Shown: positions 11,545-22,190 of the stretch, one piece after another
Numbering within the stretch: position 1 is the first letter of the stretch
Layout: every line of letters begins with the position of its first letter
The notes under the pieces: model-generated
Databases searched by the model: none
What the model was told of the DNA's origin: nothing
Seen by the model: only the letters and a program-made list of their open reading frames with translations
Assembly: GCA_022457065.1 (NCBI GenBank)
Contig: JAJGBQ010000004.1
Coordinates: 2,542,001 to 2,606,000, forward strand
From: Curvularia sp. ZM96
Taxonomy: Eukaryota > Ascomycota > Dothideomycetes > Pleosporales > Pleosporaceae
DNA: 64,000 nucleotides
Direction: 5' to 3'
Program-made: the position numbers and the translations under genes

Positions 11545-13965
11545 ATGACAATGTTGACCACAGCAATTCTTGCTGCTGTTGCTGGCTTTGTGCCATTGGC
11601 AACAGCAGAAAACAATACGAGACTCTGGTATACCGCACCCGCGTCTACTAGTACCTGGACAGATGCTCTTCCCATCGGCAATGGACGCCTTGGTGGAATG
11701 GTCTTTGGCGTACCAGTAGAAGAACGTATCCAACTCAACGAAGAAACCATTTGGTCCGGCGGTCGGAGAGATCGAGTCAATCAGGACGGTTCCCAAACAC
11801 TCTCGGAAGTTCGAGACTTGCTCGCTCGAGGCGACGCTGCTGGGGCGCAAAAGTTGGCCAATCTGGGTATGATGGGCACTCCGCAGTCATGCAGGAACTA
11901 TCAAACATTAGGAGATATGGAGATATCTTTCGAAGGAACGAGCAAATACGACAAAGCCTCGTATCAAAGATGGCTGGATCTCGAGGCAGCTGTAGCTGGG
12001 GTGCGTTTTCAAGTGAACGGTACCCTTTACGAACGGGAAATGTTCGTATCCGCGCCAGATGATGTTTTTGTACACCATTTGAAGGCTACCGGGAATGGAA
12101 AGCTATCTTTTCAGATACGTGTGCATCGACCCAAGGACGGTTTGAATGAGGCGTCTGATCAGGAATGGAACGCCAATAGCTTGACATACATGACAGGTGG
12201 GACTGGCGGTATTGAGCCAGTCGTGTATACTACTGGTCTAGCAGTCGAGTCGGACGGCCATGTCAAGACACTCGGCTCGTTCATCGTTGTAGAGAATGCA
12301 ACCGAAGCAACCGCGTTCTTTGCAGCAGCAACTTCGTATCGCCACAACGACACGAAAGCTGCTGTCGATAACACGATACAAAAGGCTCGTCAATACACGT
12401 ATGAAGAGCTTCGAAAACGCCATGTCGACGACTATGCGCCATTGTTCAACGCCAGTGTGCTGAACCTGGATGGCACAGATCTCCAAGCTAGCAGCCTGCC
12501 TACTGATGCCCGCATAAATGCAACGCGTCGAGGCGCGAACGATCCTGGTATGGTGGCATTGGCTTACAACTACGGTCGCTACCTTCTTATCGCTTCTTCG
12601 CGCGCGGGAAATTTGCCGTCGAACCTACAAGGCATTTGGAACAAAGAATTCGATCCGTTGTGGGGCTCTAAGTACACCGTAAACATCAACCTCCAGATGA
12701 ACTATTGGCCTGCAGAAGTCACGAGCCTCTCCAGTCTACATATGCCTCTTTTTGACCATCTTGAACTGATGCGCAAAGATGGTATGCACACAGCGAAAGC
12801 AATGTACAACGCATCTGGCTGGATGAGCCATCATAACACCGACCTTTGGGGCGACACTGCGCCTGTCGATACATACCTGCCCGCAACATATTGGACACTA
12901 TCTTCTGGATGGCTTGCTACCCACGTACTTGAGCACTACTGGTACACGGGTGATAAAGACTTCCTGACTTCAAATTTGCATATTGTTTCAGAATCCATCG
13001 AATTTTATCTGGACACACTTCAATCATACAAGACCAATGGAACGGAATATCTTGTTACCAACCCATCTGTATCTCCGGAGAACACCTACGTGGGCCCTGA
13101 TGGCAAATCCTACAACTTCGACACTGCACCCACATGTGACATTGAGATTCTTAATGAACTGTTCACAAACTATCTCAATGCTGTCGCCACTCTCTCGAAC
13201 TCAACTACCGACTCGGCCTTCCTGACACGCATCCGGGATACGCAAGCCAAGCTTCCGCCTTACCGATACTCGGCTCGCTACCCAGGCACATTACAAGAAT
13301 GGATGCAAGACTACAAACAAGCTGAGCCAGGCCATCGCCACGTCTCTCATCTTTACGCTCTCTATCCAGGAACCCAAATCCTTCCTCCTGGCGCCCCTGG
13401 TCATGATGCCAAGCTCTTCAACGCCGCGGCTGCTACGCTCGAGGACCGGTTATCTCACAATGGCGCAGGAACGGGCTGGTCGCGTGCTTGGACAATCAAC
13501 TGGTACGCTCGTTTACAAAACAAGACTGCACTTGCAGAAAATACGTTCCAGTTCTTCAACACCAGTGTCTTCAAGAACTTGATGGATGGCAATGAAGGCA
13601 TTTTCCAGATCGATGGCAACCTGGGATTTGTGAGCGGTGTCGCAGAAGGTCTGCTGCAGTCGCATGTCGTAGATGACAAGGGTGTGAGAGAAGTCTGGTT
13701 GCTACCTGTTTTGCCAGAAAAATGGAATAACGGCTCTGTTAATGGAATTGCAGCAAGAGGCGGGTTTGTATTTGACCTTGAGTGGAAGAGTGGAAAGCTT
13801 GTACGCATGAAGATGGAAAGCCGGGTTGGTGGACCTGTCGTGCTGAAGTATGGCCAAGGTGGAAATTCTACATCCAGTCCCGGACAAGGACAAGGCTTTT
13901 CTAATGGCCGTATGAGGCTGGATACGAATGCTGGGGAAGTCAAGGAGTTCGACTTTGGGTCATAG
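11545..13965 (+). CDS. Secreted alpha-L-fucosidase, GH95
   Basis: Single exon, 806 aa, the normal length for fungal GH95. A signal peptide (about residues 1-21, ending ATA-EN) is followed by the N-terminal beta domain with ALPIGNGRLGGMVFG and RIQLNEETIWSG, both diagnostic. The (alpha/alpha)6 catalytic domain has LQGIWNKEFDPLWGSKYT and VNINLQMNYWPAE; the N-I-N pair activates water in characterised GH95 enzymes. Later motifs include HRHVSHLYALYPG and GWSRAWTINWYARL. The enzyme inverts at the fucosyl bond and typically removes alpha-1,2-fucose from xyloglucan side chains. It lies on the same strand as the GH51 and GH27 genes. Start at 11545 or at methionine 3 (11551). Confidence 0.95.
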   Translation: MTMLTTAILAAVAGFVPLATAENNTRLWYTAPASTSTWTDALPIGNGRLGGMVFGVPVEERIQLNEETIWSGGRRDRVNQDGSQTLSEVRDLLARGDAAGAQKLANLGMMGTPQSCRNYQTLGDMEISFEGTSKYDKASYQRWLDLEAAVAGVRFQVNGTLYEREMFVSAPDDVFVHHLKATGNGKLSFQIRVHRPKDGLNEASDQEWNANSLTYMTGGTGGIEPVVYTTGLAVESDGHVKTLGSFIVVENATEATAFFAAATSYRHNDTKAAVDNTIQKARQYTYEELRKRHVDDYAPLFNASVLNLDGTDLQASSLPTDARINATRRGANDPGMVALAYNYGRYLLIASSRAGNLPSNLQGIWNKEFDPLWGSKYTVNINLQMNYWPAEVTSLSSLHMPLFDHLELMRKDGMHTAKAMYNASGWMSHHNTDLWGDTAPVDTYLPATYWTLSSGWLATHVLEHYWYTGDKDFLTSNLHIVSESIEFYLDTLQSYKTNGTEYLVTNPSVSPENTYVGPDGKSYNFDTAPTCDIEILNELFTNYLNAVATLSNSTTDSAFLTRIRDTQAKLPPYRYSARYPGTLQEWMQDYKQAEPGHRHVSHLYALYPGTQILPPGAPGHDAKLFNAAAATLEDRLSHNGAGTGWSRAWTINWYARLQNKTALAENTFQFFNTSVFKNLMDGNEGIFQIDGNLGFVSGVAEGLLQSHVVDDKGVREVWLLPVLPEKWNNGSVNGIAARGGFVFDLEWKSGKLVRMKMESRVGGPVVLKYGQGGNSTSSPGQGQGFSNGRMRLDTNAGEVKEFDFGS

Positions 13966-14478
13966 GTCTTTTAATTAGCCTTGAACAGCCTCACTCCACG
14001 AATTTGTTCTTAGGAATGTGGTTCCATTATGAAAAACGTCTTGAAGAGAGGATTTGAAACTTTTTAGGAATATTGAAAACAATCGAAGTTGCAATCCTGG
14101 TGCTGAAGCCGTTCAATTGGTAGCCGCTCAGTAATGTTATGAAAAACGCTTCTGTGATGCGTCAAGCCTTGCAAGGTTTGAGTTGACATTGAGAGCTCCT
14201 GGTAGTTCTCGAATATCTATCAACTTGTGCGTTCTACTTTGGTGCGATTGAACTCAGATTCTACATCTGTTTACCTTGCTGAGGATACTCGCTGATCCGA
14301 CAAGGAGGAGAGGGGCACTAAGGCGGGGAGCACTAAACCCAAGACGGACACAAAATGGATGGCGCTCAGACCAGGAACGCGAGCGCGACTTCACAATTCG
14401 CGTCGCCCCTAACGACGGCTTTGTCTGCCCCTCTACCTTCACCCACAACACCATAACGACTTACGACACAGAACGAAA
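13966..14478. other. Intergenic region between GH95 and MCM5
   Basis: About 510 bases without a supported gene. TTATGAAAAACG occurs twice (near 14027 and 14138); its meaning is unknown. The last 100 bases are the likely MCM5 leader. Confidence 0.45.
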
Positions 14479-16752
14479 ATGGCAGACAGACAAACTCCAT
14501 TTTCAATCAGCCTCTTCGGCAGTCAGACCGGCGATGGCCCTCAGGACAACGCTGCGCCTTCCCGCGTGCAGCAAGCCTTGGTGGACTTTATTATGGAGTT
14601 TACCCTCGATAATATCTTCGTTTACAGGTACTTCAGAAAGGGTCTTGAACGCATATGCACAGGACTGATAGAATTGGCAGAGACCAAATACGCGAGAATG
14701 TGCTCTTGAAGCAGTACTACTGTGACATCGACGTAGCACACCTGATTAGCTACAGCCCGGAGCTTGCACATGACCTTAGACAGAATCCCGCTGAAATCAT
14801 ACCTCTTGTATGTCACATTCCAAATTCTACATACGTGCACTAACAACCGTCAGTTTGAATCCGCCTTGAAGACATGCACACAGCGCATTGTCTACCCCTC
14901 ACAAAAGAACATTTCACTCCCTCAGCACCAATTGCTTCTTCACTCGAATGCTTCCGAGCTTTCCATCCGCGACCTCACTGCCACAAACGTATCACAACTT
15001 GTCCGCATACCTGGTATCATCATTGGCGCATCCACACTCTCCTCCAAATCCACGGCCCTTGCTATCCGATGCCGGAATTGCCAGCACGAAGAGATTCTAC
15101 CCGTAGCGGGAGGCTTCTCAGGTGTCTCCCTTCCAAGGACGTGTGGCAGGACAAGGGGTGAGGGGGAGACTGGCGAACAATGTCCGCTAGATCCGTACTA
15201 TGTTATGCACGAGCGTTGTCAGTTCATCGACCAGCAAGTCCTCAAGCTGCAGGAAGCGCCTGATCAGGTCCCTGTTGGTGAACTGCCACGCCATATCATG
15301 ATTTCTGCCGACCGATATCTGGCAAATCGCGTTGTTCCCGGTACACGGTGTTCCGTCATGGGCATTTTCTCCATCTACCAGCAAAAGGGCTCTAAGCGTG
15401 CTGGAAACGCTGCTGTGGCCATTCGTAACCCATACATACGGGCTGTTGGTATTCATGCAGATGTCGATCATGGTACCAAGGGCAATGCCGTCTTTACCGA
15501 GGAAGAAGAGCAGGAATTCCTGGAGATGAGCCGGAGACCAGACATTTACGAAGTCTTTTCGCGCTGCATCGCACCCTCCATCTACGGTAACCAGGATATC
15601 AAAAAGGCTATTGCTTGCTTGCTCATGGGTGGTTCGAAGAAGATTCTGCCTGATGGCATGAAGCTTCGTGGCGACATTAACGTGCTTCTTCTTGGTGATC
15701 CAGGTACTGCAAAGTCACAATTGCTCAAATTCGTCGAAAAGGTGTCACCGATTGCCATTTACACATCCGGAAAGGGATCTTCCGCCGCTGGTTTGACAGC
15801 TTCGGTTCAGCGTGACCACAACACACGCGAGTTTTACCTGGAAGGAGGTGCTATGGTTCTGGCAGATGGTGGTGTAGTGTGCATTGACGAGTTCGATAAG
15901 ATGCGCGACGAGGACCGAGTAGCTATTCACGAAGCCATGGAGCAGCAAACTATTTCTATCGCCAAAGCAGGTATCACGACAATCCTCAACTCGCGAACTT
16001 CGGTATTGGCGGCTGCCAATCCCATTTTTGGACGCTATGACGACATGAAGACACCTGGCGAAAACATTGATTTCCAAACCACTATTCTGTCGCGTTTCGA
16101 CATGATCTTCATTGTGCGCGACGAGCATGACCGTGGCCGTGATGAGCGGATAGCAAAGCACGTCATGGGCATAGCAATGGGTGGTCGTGGTGTAGAGGAG
16201 AGCGTCCAAGCCGAGATACCCATTGAAAAGATGAAACGCTACATCACTTACTGCCGACAAAGGTGTGCGCCGCGCCTTTCGCCAGAGGCGGCAGAGAAAC
16301 TTTCCAGCCACTTCGTCAGCATCAGGCGACAAGTACATGCTTCAGAAGTCAACGCTAATCAACGGTCGAGTATTCCCATCACCGTGCGTCAGCTCGAAGC
16401 CATTATCCGTATCACCGAGTCACTCGCCAAGCTATCTCTCTCGCCTATTGCCGATGAATCACACGTCGATGAAGCCATTCGCCTCTTCCTTGCATCTACC
16501 ATGGATGCTGTGAACCAAGGCGAAGGCCAGAGCTCAAAGGAACTAATGGATGAGGTCAACAAGGTGGAGGAGGAACTCCGGCGCCGTATGCCCATCGGAT
16601 GGCAAGTGAACCTCTCGACGCTCAAGCGCGAAATGGTAGACGGCAAGGGTTATTCAGAACAGGCCCTTGCGCGCGCACTACATGTAATGAACGCGAGGGA
16701 GACGATTAGGTGGAGACATGGGAACAGTGTCGTATTTAGGGCTAGTGCCTAG
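14479..16752 (+). CDS. mcm5: DNA replication licensing factor MCM5
   Basis: Three exons (14479-14627, 14681-14807, 14854-16752) give 724 aa, the normal MCM5 length. The first splice rebuilds VYRDQIRENVLLKQYYC, which is diagnostic for MCM5, and the second joins IIPL to FESALKTCTQRIVYPSQK. A C4-type zinc finger starts at CRNCQHEE and ends at GEQCPLD. The AAA+ core has Walker A GDPGTAKSQLLKF, Walker B CIDEFDKM and the arginine finger in LSRFDMIF. As one subunit of the MCM2-7 ring it loads at origins and unwinds DNA in S phase. A single essential gene with ordinary flanks; nothing unusual is seen. Confidence 0.97.
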
Positions 16753-19275
16753 GCCTTCTGGGTCTAGTTGTGAGGCGCATCATGGTGTTCTGGGTGTTGA
16801 GCGGCGAGCAGGTAGTTGTGTAAATGTGGTTTGGATGGCGCCGTCGTGCCATGTAAATCTGATCCAGTGCAAGAGAACGGCGCTCACTCACAGCCTCGTA
16901 TCCAATATCTCGTTCGACAAAACAATGACATTATAGAAAGCGCCGTAACGATAATAGGAAGAAATATACTAAGCTTTTGGTCCTGATCCCTTGGTGCATT
17001 GTCCTTTTCTGAGTGCTTTTTCGTACAGGCCTTACATTTCCCCACTTTATTTTCGCTTCGGCTCGAGATTGACCGACATACGTTTGTCTGGCGGCAGGTA
17101 CGGAAGGCGCAGCCGAACCTTTGGGATACTTGAGAGCGATGGAGACATGGCTTGGAAGCCTTGAAGGAGTGGATACTGAGGGTACCAGCGTGACGAAGGT
17201 GTTTCCAAGGAAGCACCTTGGTCACTTGGACAAACAGGATTTGATTTCAGCCAGTGTCAGTGCTTCGGTCTGATTCTCGTTGTCATCAAGTGGTGCCAAG
17301 GCGTGAGATAAACGAGGCTTGTGTGGTGACGAGGATGCCAGTGTGCCTCCAAGTACATGACTCCGCGTCTCTTCATGAAACAATATGTCCAGCAACGGTC
17401 AACCGAAGAGGGACTTTTGGGTAGTAAGAGCATATTTTGCTAACCAGCGTGTCATGTGTGAAGTGTCTGCCTGATCTGAAGCCCCGGCGTAGACCATTTC
17501 ATAGTCACGTGGTCTTTCGTGCGAGAGTGAAGGTGCTGGTGTATAGACTGATGTTGGGTAATTTGGTGCAAAATATGCCTTTTCAAAGTTAGTTTTTCGT
17601 CTGAATAAAACCCTCAGTTTGATAAAGGTTTTGCGTGGGATGAAGAAGCTTGCCATTCATACTTGGGAAGGCACTAGGATCAAGTCGATCGGTGGGTGTC
17701 ACCATTGAATTGCCGAAAAAGAAAATTGGAGCTGGGTCACTAGATAATAAGGTACTGGAGTGGGCCTACCTATTGCGCCTTTGGATAAGGCAAGTGATCG
17801 CGAGTGCTGCCTAGCCTAAGGTGCAGTCAGTCAAAAAAAGACAAGGACAAGTGGTAAATCGCCGGGCTAGTGATGGCCACTAACTGCACGATACCATTCT
17901 GCTCGTACGACTGATGTCTTGCTGGCTTCACTGTGGACAGTTTGACTTGAAGAAGCCTAGGCGATGGAAGTATAGCGCATCTTTGGCGGCGAAAGTGAAC
18001 ATTCCAGCTTGCTATCCTACTGTAGTCTTACACATAGGATATGAAGAAGTGTACGCGGCGCTCGCTAGCAAACACGGGCTGATTCTGAATTCATCGGGAG
18101 GCAGCACATATGTGGTGCGACAATGGAGTATTTCGCGCATATGAGCCTGGGATGAGTGCATGGACTTTGGTGTTGAGGCAGCTTTTGACGAGGAGCCTTG
18201 GTCAGTTGACTGCTCCTATAGACAACACTGGTGTGAAACCATGGGACAGCTGGCTTGAAATTTACTCTTCGCCGTAATTTTGGAAATCGTCATAAATCTT
18301 GGGATCTGATGCTCGAGATGGATTAGTCGCCGACTCCGGAGACCAGCTTTTTGGGCACTGAGATTTTTTCTTGTGCCCACCTGGTTCATTGAAGAGACTA
18401 TGTTGTACCAGATCGTAGCGCGACTTTGAGCATGAAGCGAGTAGTTACGGGACTCCACAGATCGGCAGCGTCCTTGGAAGGCGAGTCGTGTGGATACTGC
18501 GGGTAACTCAAGGAGCCGAAGTTGCGAGTCTCGGACGAGGCGTAGTGTCTCGTTGGAGGAGGAACGACTGTCCTGTCTTTGTGCCTTACGATATTCGATG
18601 TTGCCTGGTTCAGAAAGTGACTTTCCCACGGTTCAATGAATCAGTGAGACTAGTGCGATGAGTCGAACTGCCTTGTTGCAGGCCTCAAGTGGTGTCTTGT
18701 ACCCATTCATCGTGAGATTTAGTCGCTGATTGTCGCTCAAGAGTGTAGTTTGAAATTTCCATGGCTTTCTAGGTCGCTAAAAGTGTGTGTATATACAGTG
18801 GAGCTGGACGCGTACGAGAGCACAGCCAGGAAGCGTGCGACAGATAGAATGAACCGAAATTGGCATTCACACAGCTACGAGGATGGCGGCTGCTCATATA
18901 GAAGAGCATTGCCCCGCTGCTTTGTAAAAAGACAATTCTCATTCTGCCATTATCATACAACCCGGCAAATCGTTTGCAGAATAAAGTCAGCGTACAGTCA
19001 CAAAAAGCTAGGCGGAATGTGGGTCATTGTGGGCCAGCATGGCATGAGAACTACGGTTTTCTCCCAGCTACTATTGTTTGATTTGTCAATGGATTGTGAG
19101 TGTTTGGATTGCACCACTTTGTGAGAAGAGTGGGGAGTTCGAGTGTGAACCTGTGGAGACAGTACCATGAACGGCATTGCAGAGTAGTAGAGGAGGTATA
19201 TAAGGTGCGTGGCGCGTCTGACAATTGCAAGCCTTCTCTCAGGCAGAGCACCACTATCCAGACACCACTCTCGCA
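16753..19275. other. 2.5-kb stretch without a confident gene upstream of the HapX-like gene
   Basis: No frame here shows a domain. Two minus-strand frames look weakly protein-like: 17399-17656 (85 codons, possibly with an internal intron ending AAACTAACTTTGAAAAG) and 18216-18629 (137 codons, polar). Neither can be supported further. The right end contains the HapX-like core promoter. Possible contents are a long regulatory region, a non-coding transcript or a fast-evolving gene. Confidence 0.4.
19197..19205 (+). promoter_or_regulatory. TATA box upstream of the HapX-like gene
   Basis: TATATAAGG, 71 bases before the first in-frame ATG at 19276. It is well placed for a transcript starting just before that ATG, which supports 19276 as one possible start. 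Confidence 0.5.
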
Positions 19276-21273
19276 ATGGTCAGTCCTGCAATGAACTTCA
19301 ACATGGAGCCCCAGTGGCCGTCGATGGAATTTGGAGCGCTTGACGTCGGCGTACAGATGGACTTCGGGTGTGTGCCCGGTAAATTTTCCCGTTCCGCTCC
19401 GAGCTCGGCCGGCCGGGGGCCGTGGTGGTTCGATCTGATAACTCCAGGATCTTCATCTGATAACAGCGTGCCTCTTCATTCGCACTTGCTGCCCCCGCCG
19501 TACTCGACGCCGCTGCCCATGATGCTCGCCAACCAAGCTGCTGCAGCATCCTCGCCTGCTGGCTACCATTCTCCCGCTCCTTCGCCAGCCTCCCCCGCCT
19601 CGCCTGCAAATCCTGACTTCCGCCGTCATAGTCGACGTGAGTGCGCACCCTTTGCTTTTCCTCGGTCATGTACCCGCGGTTCGCTGCGGCTCGGCTCCAA
19701 GACACCATGGTTGCACGCACGCGCGTTGCGGATAGTTGCTGCTGACGACCTGTCTTTTCAAGAATTGCCCACTGACAGCCTTACAGACCTTGTCCCAAAC
19801 CCCACCGTCCCTGTACAGGACACTGTCACCACGTCGTCTCCCGTCTCAAACAACACTGGCCCTCCCCAGTCTGGAGGGGGCCCACTGAGCAGAACCCATG
19901 TGGTGCCACCACGGCCCAAGCCTGGCCGCAAGCCTGCCACCGAAGAGCCTGAATCCAAGCGCAAGGCCCAGAATAGAGCCTCCCAGCGCAACTTTCGTCA
20001 GCGCAAGCAGAAGACAGTGCTGGATCTGCAGGAGTCGTTGAATCTCGCGACACAAAAACTCCAGGAAGCAGGCATTGAACACGCAAGAAAATCCGACCTA
20101 TACATGAAAGAAATTGAGTACTTGAACGCACGTGTCGAAGACCTTGAGAGAACAAATAATGAGCTACGGGCTGAACTCGAACAATGCAAAGCCGGGGGCT
20201 TCCATAGACACGCACCGTTGGGCCCAATAATTGGCCAGCCCCAATCGATCTCTGTCTATGACCCACGTCATGATATCCCCTTCCGCAGAGCATTCGACAC
20301 CGACTTTGATGCCCAGGCTCTCGTTCCCAGCCCGCAGCCCACAGACTCGGGCTGCGACCGTTGCACAAAAGACCATTGTGCGTGTTTGGCAGAGATGACG
20401 AATGATGTGACTTTCCATGGCCATGGTGATGCCATGACTGGCATTCTGCGCGAAGGCCAAGGAGAATCCGATCAGGAGAAACCTCGAGATCATTCCGAGT
20501 TTGAAACAGACTTTACTTCTGCCTTCCGGAAGCCAAAACCTCATGAAGCGAACCCTGCAGAACTCCTGTCATCAGGCGAAGATACAAAGTTTCCCGACTG
20601 TGGCTTTTGCACAGGCCAGCCAGAGTCCTGTATTTGTAGGAGCATGCGCTCCGAAGCTGGAGATGCAACCTCGTCTTTAGCACGCATTGCCACTGCTTCG
20701 ACCTCTGAGGATGTTAAGCCGAAAGTGGCCATGTCTGGACCCGGTTCTTGTGCCGACTGTCAAGCGAACCCTGAGCAGCGAGCTTGGTGCCAAAGGGTCG
20801 CACAGCTCCGTAGCGAGGCAACGCCGCCAAACTCACGACGTAACTCAAGCAAGAGTGTCACGCTAGGCACCATGGAGCCTAAGGCTTCTACCAGCATCGA
20901 GATGAGCAACCACACTCCATCCCCGGCTGGTCGTGGAGAAACTGTCGGCTGCAGTGATGCTTTCAAGCTTCTTGTTGGTCGAGTTGACACTGAAATGGAT
21001 TGGCGTCAACTCAAGCCCGTACCTCCAAATTTTGCCCAGGAGGATGCTCGAAAGAATACCTTTACTATGGAGCCTGGCATGTACAGCGCCATGGAGCTGG
21101 ATGCTAGCAGTATCCTCACCACTCTACAGCATGCTCCGGGTCCTATCAAGCCTCGTCCGTCCGATGGTACTTATGCGCGCTTAGTTCAGGAGGCGGAGGA
21201 GAGGCGACGAAAGTCATCCACACCTATGACGAAGACAGTTGACCATCCTATGTTAGACACCGAAAGGAACTAG
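19276..21273 (+). CDS. hapX: HapX-like bZIP iron-response transcription factor
   Basis: The frame is open from the ATG at 19276 to 21273 (665 codons unspliced). VVPPRPKPGRKP is the HapX/Hap4-type motif that contacts the CCAAT-binding complex; it runs into a bZIP basic region (KRKAQNRASQRNFRQRKQ) and a coiled coil. Three cysteine-rich motifs follow: CDRCTKDHCAC, CGFCTGQPESCIC and CADCQANPEQRAWC, as in HapX iron-sensing regions. A C-terminal helix (SSILTTLQHA) resembles the end of HapX. HapX represses iron-consuming pathways under starvation and activates them under excess. A likely in-frame intron starts at 19637 (GTGAGT) and ends at 19762 or 19786; both options keep frame. A later start at 19519 or 19522 is possible. 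The leucine-zipper region differs from textbook HapX, so a paralogue cannot be excluded. Confidence 0.82.
   Translation: MVSPAMNFNMEPQWPSMEFGALDVGVQMDFGCVPGKFSRSAPSSAGRGPWWFDLITPGSSSDNSVPLHSHLLPPPYSTPLPMMLANQAAAASSPAGYHSPAPSPASPASPANPDFRRHSRRECAPFAFPRSCTRGSLRLGSKTPWLHARALRIVAADDLSFQELPTDSLTDLVPNPTVPVQDTVTTSSPVSNNTGPPQSGGGPLSRTHVVPPRPKPGRKPATEEPESKRKAQNRASQRNFRQRKQKTVLDLQESLNLATQKLQEAGIEHARKSDLYMKEIEYLNARVEDLERTNNELRAELEQCKAGGFHRHAPLGPIIGQPQSISVYDPRHDIPFRRAFDTDFDAQALVPSPQPTDSGCDRCTKDHCACLAEMTNDVTFHGHGDAMTGILREGQGESDQEKPRDHSEFETDFTSAFRKPKPHEANPAELLSSGEDTKFPDCGFCTGQPESCICRSMRSEAGDATSSLARIATASTSEDVKPKVAMSGPGSCADCQANPEQRAWCQRVAQLRSEATPPNSRRNSSKSVTLGTMEPKASTSIEMSNHTPSPAGRGETVGCSDAFKLLVGRVDTEMDWRQLKPVPPNFAQEDARKNTFTMEPGMYSAMELDASSILTTLQHAPGPIKPRPSDGTYARLVQEAEERRRKSSTPMTKTVDHPMLDTERN
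19433..19463 (+). promoter_or_regulatory. Two perfect ATCTGATAA sites (SreA/Fep1-type GATA motif)
   Basis: ATCTGATAA at 19433-19441 and again at 19455-19463, same orientation, 22 bases apart. ATCWGATAA is the known site of fungal iron-repressor GATA factors (SreA, Fep1, Sre1), which repress hapX when iron is plentiful. The pair lies inside the 5' part of the HapX-like open frame, before the alternative ATGs at 19519 and 19522. The pair is seen directly; its use as an operator is inferred. Confidence 0.55.
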
Positions 21274-22190
21274 TACTGTATCTTTCCCTTGTCTTTTGAT
21301 ACCCCTCAGAACTCCTTGAGTTTTGTATTTCCACATTCACTCCGCAGTGCTCGTCGCAGATTCACGTGCATGAGTGGACTTTCGTAGAAAGCTGCAGTAC
21401 CCAAAATCATTCATGAATTACGTCAGGGCGGTTTTTTTATATCAGTAGTATCAAATAGCTGGTGTTTCACCACGACATTCGGACGACACTTAATGATCAT
21501 CAGATAGACTAATTACTAGAGAAATGATCTCTCCACGTATGATGCGCAAAGTTTCCGTCAATCTGTTCATTCCCTGTGTTATTGTGATTTGAATGCCGTG
21601 CATGTAGTCTTGCCATTTGGCTACACGTCTTCTCAAGGCCCGAATGGTTCCGAAGAGGGCTATAGTCACACCACAATTGCTCGTCAGCCCGCTAGGATAC
21701 GGTTTAGGAGTATGCATGCTGCAGCTATTTCTTGGCAAGACCACGCTAGGAGATTGTTCGGATCAGTGGATGCCATTTGAATGATGTGATTGGCTTGACA
21801 CGCCTCCGAGCTCGGATCTGATCAGATGATCAGATAAGATCTGTGCTCCAGACCGCAAGCAGTGCCGTGGAAGAATGTTCACACGGTCAGCTCACATTGC
21901 AACATGATGGTGGAGAATAGCCGACTGACAACAGGGATATTCTCTCCCATAATTGATATCAAATTGCAAGGGAAGAAGAAGGGTATATGCTACCCGTGAC
22001 TAATGCATAGTGCATTCCAAACCACGCACTCACTGCCCTCTCCAATCATCTCATTATCGCTTCCAACAAAGTACCCCCTCGGTCATCCCTCACACCTTCC
22101 TCAATCCTTCTTCATTCCGTTAACAACAACCTCCTGCCCCTGTCCCTGTCCCTGTCCATTATACATGCCCGGTCCGGCTCGAACGGCAAC
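21274..22190. other. Convergent intergenic region with an orphan GATA cluster
   Basis: About 920 bases between the 3' end of the HapX-like gene and the 3' end of a small minus-strand gene. Short frames only. It contains the GATA-type cluster at 21816-21843 and a T-run near 21432 that may serve 3'-end formation. Confidence 0.45.
21816..21843. promoter_or_regulatory. Palindromic GATA-type element
   Basis: ATCTGATCAGAT (21816-21827) is a perfect 12-base palindrome, immediately followed by ATCAGATAA (21829-21837), a match to the SreA/Fep1 consensus ATCWGATAA. A reverse CCAAT box (ATTGG, 21789-21793) is 23 bases to the left. No start codon of a supported gene lies nearby, so the target is unclear. 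Confidence 0.4.

Noticed and set aside
15745..16338. 197-codon antisense frame inside MCM5
   Set aside because: Shadow frame; no domain and fully within conserved MCM5 coding sequence.
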